From positions 496,001 through 560,000 of the forward strand of contig CAWGVZ010000004.1 in NCBI GenBank assembly GCA_963826035.1: a stretch of 64,000 bases of DNA, read 5' to 3'. The notes beneath the pieces were generated by a model. The model had not been told where the DNA came from. It saw only the letters and a list, made by a program, of their open reading frames with translations, and searched no databases. The number at the start of each line of letters is the position of its first letter. Position 1 is the stretch's first letter. Shown here one piece after another: positions 60,993-64,000 of this stretch. The stretch comes from Actinophytocola sp963826035. GTDB lineage: Bacteria > Actinomycetota > Actinomycetes > Mycobacteriales > Pseudonocardiaceae. Both the position numbers and the translations under genes were made by a program.

Positions 60993-62473
60993 CCACGTTC
61001 GACGGCCTGCTGCCGAGGCCGGTCCGGGTGCGCCGCGATCCGGGGGTGCTGTCGCTGTCCTCGATGCCGGTGCTGGAGGTCCAGCCGGACCCCTCGCTCC
61101 CGCCGGAAGGATTCCGGCTGACGATCACGTCGTCCGGGGTGCGAGCGGCGGCAGCCGACGCCGCGGGTGAGTTCCATGCTCGGTCCACTCTGCGGCAGTT
61201 GCTTGGCCCGGACGCGTTCCGGGCGGCGGACATCCACGGTGGACCGTGGGAGCTGCCGTGCGGTGAGGTCACGGACCACCCGCGCTTTCGGTGGCGGGGC
61301 TGCCTGTTGGACGTGGCGCGGCACTTCCTGCCGAAGGCCGCGGTGTTCCGGTTCATCGACCTCATGGCCGTGCACCGGCTGAACGTGCTGCACCTGCATC
61401 TCACGGACGATCAGGGTTGGCGGATCGAGGTGCCGTCGTACCCGCGGCTCACGGAGGTCGGGGCGTGGCGGGAGGGTTCGTGGGTCGGCCGCCCGCCGAA
61501 CGGGACGCCCGGTCACGACGGTCGTCCCCACGGCGGCTACTACACGAGTCTTGATCTGCGGGAGATCGTGGCGTACGCGGCTTCCCGGCACGTGACCGTC
61601 GTGCCGGAGGTCGACGTGCCGGGGCACAGTCAGGCGGCGATCGCGGCGTACCCGTGGCTGGGCGTGACCGGTTCGGACCTGCCGGTCCTGACCAGTTGGG
61701 GCATCAACGAGAACGTGCTGAACGTCGCCGACGAGACCATCGAGTTCTACCGCACGGTGCTGACCCACGTGGCGTCCATCTTCCCGTCTTCCATCATCTG
61801 CGTGGGCGGCGACGAGGTGCCGACCACCCAGTGGGCGGCAAGTGCGGCGGCCCGCGCCCGGATGCGGGAGTTGGGTTTCACGGCGGAGTCTCAGCTGCAT
61901 GGCTGGTTCATCGGCCAACTGGCGGCGTATCTGGCGACGCTGGGCCGTCGGGCGTTGGGTTGGGACGAGATCCTGGACGCCGGTGACCTGCCGCCGAACG
62001 CGGTCATCGCGTCGTGGCGGGGTGAGGAGGCGGGGGTGACGGCGGCGCTCGCGGGCCACGACGTGGTGATGTGCCCGGAGCAGGAGGTCTACCTGGACCA
62101 CCGCCAGTCCTCCCGGGCCGACGAGCCGATTCCGGTCGGCTTCGTCCGGACGCTGGCGGATGTGTACGCCTACGATCCGATCCCGGCGGCTCTTCCGGTG
62201 GTTGCCGCGCACCGGGTGTTGGGTGCGCAGGCCCAGGTGTGGTCCGAGCACCTCGACAGTCCTCGGAGGGTGGACTACGCGGCGTTTCCGCGGTTGGCGG
62301 CGTTTGCGGAGGTGGTGTGGAGTCCGGCGGGACCCCGGTCGTATCCGGAGTTCGAGGCCCGGCTGGTGGCCCACCACCTGCCGCGGTTGGACGCGCTGGG
62401 CGTGGAGTACCGGCCTCTCGCTGGTCCTCACCCGTGGCAGACCCGTCCAGGAGTTCCGGGCCGGCCGCGCTGA
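60989..62473 (+). CDS. GH20 beta-N-acetylhexosaminidase, cytosolic
   Basis: 494 aa without a signal peptide. The small GH20b-like N-terminal domain is followed by the TIM barrel: FRWRGCLLDVARHFLP, LNVLHLHLTDDQGWRIE, VPEVDVPGHSQAA, and the catalytic Asp-Glu pair in ICVGGDEVP, closing AQVWSEHL. It splits imported chitobiose or other HexNAc glycosides by substrate assistance, giving intracellular GlcNAc or, from oxidised ends, N-acetylglucosaminate. The latter is the substrate proposed for 49604-53131. Confidence 0.93.
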   Translation: MTTFDGLLPRPVRVRRDPGVLSLSSMPVLEVQPDPSLPPEGFRLTITSSGVRAAAADAAGEFHARSTLRQLLGPDAFRAADIHGGPWELPCGEVTDHPRFRWRGCLLDVARHFLPKAAVFRFIDLMAVHRLNVLHLHLTDDQGWRIEVPSYPRLTEVGAWREGSWVGRPPNGTPGHDGRPHGGYYTSLDLREIVAYAASRHVTVVPEVDVPGHSQAAIAAYPWLGVTGSDLPVLTSWGINENVLNVADETIEFYRTVLTHVASIFPSSIICVGGDEVPTTQWAASAAARARMRELGFTAESQLHGWFIGQLAAYLATLGRRALGWDEILDAGDLPPNAVIASWRGEEAGVTAALAGHDVVMCPEQEVYLDHRQSSRADEPIPVGFVRTLADVYAYDPIPAALPVVAAHRVLGAQAQVWSEHLDSPRRVDYAAFPRLAAFAEVVWSPAGPRSYPEFEARLVAHHLPRLDALGVEYRPLAGPHPWQTRPGVPGRPR

Positions 62474-62487
62474 GCCAGCAACTCCCG

Positions 62488-62690
62488 GCGAGTCCCACGT
62501 TCAGAACACGCGAGTCCCACGTTCAAGACCCGCGAGATGCTCCCTCTCAGGACATCCGAGTTGGCGGTTCGCGGAACTGGCCGGCGGTCGCGAACCGCCA
62601 GTTCGCGTGTCGCGGGAGGGGGACTCGCGCGGGTTGAACGTGGGACTCACCGGTCGCGAACGTGGGACTCGCTCGTCGCGAACGTGGGAC
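62488..62690. repeat. inverted tandem array A2 (22-nt period)
   Basis: GCGAGTCCCACGTTC cores with GAG at 62488, 62510, 62532 (diverged) and 62556 (weak, step 24); inverted CTC ends at 62624 (diverged), 62646, 62668 and 62690, all 22-nt steps. An inner hairpin around GGCGGTTCGCG and CGCGAACCGCC lies in the centre. It is in a 271-bp gap between convergent genes. Confidence 0.9.
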
Positions 62691-62713
62691 TCGCGATGCG
62701 ACGAACCCCCGAG

Positions 62714-62735
62714 TTGTCCACAGGCAAGATCCACA
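62714..62735. repeat. DnaA-box-like extragenic repeat, copy 2
   Basis: Identical 22 nt to 19049-19070, beginning TTGTCCACA. It lies between array A2 and the ASCH gene end. Confidence 0.5.
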
Positions 62736-62744
62736 GCGACCCGT

Positions 62745-63176
62745 TCAGTCGCCCTCGTGCCGTAGCGTGGAATCCGGGGGCCGGAGGCGCCCTGCCAGCC
62801 GGAAGTACACGCAGGTCACGATGCTCTCGTCGGTCACCTCGCTGCCGGCCGCCGCCCAGAAGCGGGTGTGCACCTCGCGCCAGTGTTCGACCGAACGGAA
62901 ACCCTCGCCCTCGGCGTCGGCGAACTCCCAGGTCACGGCCGACAAAGGCACCAGCGACGCGGCCGTGACCTCGACCTCAGCAACAAAGGCGGAGTCCACC
63001 AGCGCCAGACGCTCGCCGGGAACCTCCAGTTCCTCACCCTCGTCGAGGTAGTCCACCTGGTACAGCCCGGCCGTCGCGCGCTTGCGGCCGGAAAGCACCA
63101 GCCCGTTCAACCACGTCCGCATCTCGCCGGGCGTGCCCAGCTCCAGCGCCCGCAACTCCCCCACCCGTGGCCACAT
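62745..63176 (-). CDS. ASCH-domain protein
   Basis: 143 aa. The ASCH (PUA-like) fold is seen in LNGLVLSGRKRATAGLYQVD, GEELEVPGERLALVDSAF, VPLSAVTWEFADAEGEGFRSVEHWREVH. Stand-alone ASCH proteins bind RNA or cleave N4-acylcytidines; YqfB-type amidohydrolase activity is possible, as the SGRKRAT motif (Lys/Thr) is present. It is 10 bp downstream of the MFS gene and reads in the same direction. Confidence 0.85.
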   Translation of the reverse strand: MWPRVGELRALELGTPGEMRTWLNGLVLSGRKRATAGLYQVDYLDEGEELEVPGERLALVDSAFVAEVEVTAASLVPLSAVTWEFADAEGEGFRSVEHWREVHTRFWAAAGSEVTDESIVTCVYFRLAGRLRPPDSTLRHEGD

Positions 63177-63186
63177 GCGGCCGAGC

Positions 63187-64000
63187 CTAGGGCTGGACGC
63201 GCGGCGACGTCAGCCGCGTTTCCGTGGGAAGCCGGCCCAGTCGGCGGTCCGCCAGGAACGCCACCCCGGCGGTCAGCGCACTCGCGCAGCCGATCACCGC
63301 GAAAGCCGCCACCGGACCGGACAGGTCGAGGCCGGCGCCGGCCAGCGGCGAACCGGCCACGTTGCCGATCATCATGGCGCTCGCGTACGCCCCCATGGCC
63401 ACACCCTTGCTGCCGGCCGGCGCCAACGCACTCACCGAGCTCGCCGTGGCCGCCAGCGCGGGCGCGATGAGAAAGTTCGCCGGCGCGGCCAGCACACACA
63501 GCCACAGCCAGTGGTTCGCGAACCCGATGGGGATCATGGCGACCCCGAGGCACGCGGCGAGCAGCACGGCCGGCGGCGGGCGGCGCAGCGACCCGTAGAT
63601 GAACCCGCCCACGATCGAGCACCCGCCGCACACGATGAGGAAGACCCAGCTCCACTCCAGTTGCCCGAGCCGCTGCAACGTTCCGACGGCCGCCACCTCG
63701 AACCCCAGAACCGCCAGCGCAACACCGAACGTCACGCCCAGCACGCACGCCAGCCGGCCGGTCAGCCACCGGCCCGCCACCACCTCCGAACGGGCGGTCC
63801 GCAGCGACGGGTTCACCACCGCGAAGCCAAGAGCCGCCAGCACCACCAGGCTGCCCATCACCAGGAACGCGACGGTCGACGAGGCCTGCGTCGCGAGCAG
63901 GATGCCGATCGACGGCCCGGCCATGTAGGCGAGGTCCGTGGTGATCGAGTCGGCGACGTACGCCGTGTGCCGCACCTCCTCGGCCACCATGACGGCGAGC
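63187..64000 (-). CDS. MFS transporter (5' end cut by window)
   Basis: The frame enters from the right edge, so the N-terminus is outside the window. About 265 residues with eight or more membrane segments are visible: DLAYMAGPSIGILLATQASSTVAF, VVALAVLGFEV-like helices, ALAATASSVSALAPAGSKGVAMG (the MFS family loop before TM11) and the short tail RRLGRLPTETRL. Drug or metabolite efflux is typical of this group; the substrate cannot be told. Confidence 0.82.
   Translation of the reverse strand, partial: LAVMVAEEVRHTAYVADSITTDLAYMAGPSIGILLATQASSTVAFLVMGSLVVLAALGFAVVNPSLRTARSEVVAGRWLTGRLACVLGVTFGVALAVLGFEVAAVGTLQRLGQLEWSWVFLIVCGGCSIVGGFIYGSLRRPPPAVLLAACLGVAMIPIGFANHWLWLCVLAAPANFLIAPALAATASSVSALAPAGSKGVAMGAYASAMMIGNVAGSPLAGAGLDLSGPVAAFAVIGCASALTAGVAFLADRRLGRLPTETRLTSPRVQP

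Overview
High-GC actinobacterial chromosome, most likely a Pseudonocardiales member (inferred from GC-rich coding, GTG/TTG starts, DUF6879/Scr1-type HTH modules, a divergent extra EF-Tu and the intergenic repeats). No rRNA, tRNA or CRISPR was found. Both window edges cut a gene.

Layout. (1) 1-2000: RHH/Clp_N protein (cut), MerR regulator and a divergent imine-reductase-like gene. (2) 1986-5468: an asymmetric heterodimeric ABC exporter behind a DtxR/IdeR-type iron box. (3) 5488-19025: a LacI-controlled glycan locus: LacI regulator, GH39-like and GH13 enzymes, an Opp-type oligosaccharide ABC importer and a GH35 beta-galactosidase; a decayed methyltransferase lies inside. Similar 14-bp operators sit at three promoters. 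(4) 19241-35187: a large catabolic island (ceramidase-fold hydrolase, SDR, class III aminotransferase, three Gfo/Idh/MocA oxidoreductases, PIG-L-like protein, zinc alcohol dehydrogenase, IlvD/Edd dehydratase, FAH-fold hydrolase, N-acyl-D-amino-acid deacylase, lactonase-like amidohydrolase) with its own IclR regulator. A shared palindrome TGRAACG-NN-RTTYCA occurs at six gene starts, so this looks like one regulon for an N-acylated or amino-sugar acid. (5) 35348-40148: a small unknown gene, an epimerase pseudogene interrupted by a 112-bp repeat, a divergent EF-Tu carrying substitutions at elfamycin/GE2270A positions, and a PAS-GGDEF-EAL protein with a degenerate EAL domain. (6) 40427-47194: a complete purine-to-ureide operon (8-oxoguanine deaminase, three-subunit xanthine dehydrogenase, uricase, HIU hydrolase, OHCU decarboxylase). 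(7) 47382-54541: RidA, IclR, KDG kinase, then divergently a PLP D-amino-acid deaminase, an N-acyl-D-amino-acid deacylase, a KDPG aldolase and a GntP permease. This matches an oxidative N-acetylglucosaminate route to pyruvate. (8) 54631-57848: a partly decayed, tandemly duplicated DUF6879/HTH module. (9) 57944-62473: CUT1 sugar ABC importer and GH20 beta-hexosaminidase, with an operator like that in front of the deaminase. (10) 62745-64000: ASCH-domain protein and an MFS transporter (cut).

The most unusual structural feature is a set of intergenic arrays in which a 13-19 nt core repeats with an exact 21- or 22-nt period, first in one orientation and then inverted. Three unrelated core sequences share this architecture at five places, most of them between convergent genes. 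Other dispersed elements are a paired TGTCGGTGC element with a constant 49-nt spacing and a 112-bp element that carries a short ORF and ends in a Shine-Dalgarno sequence.
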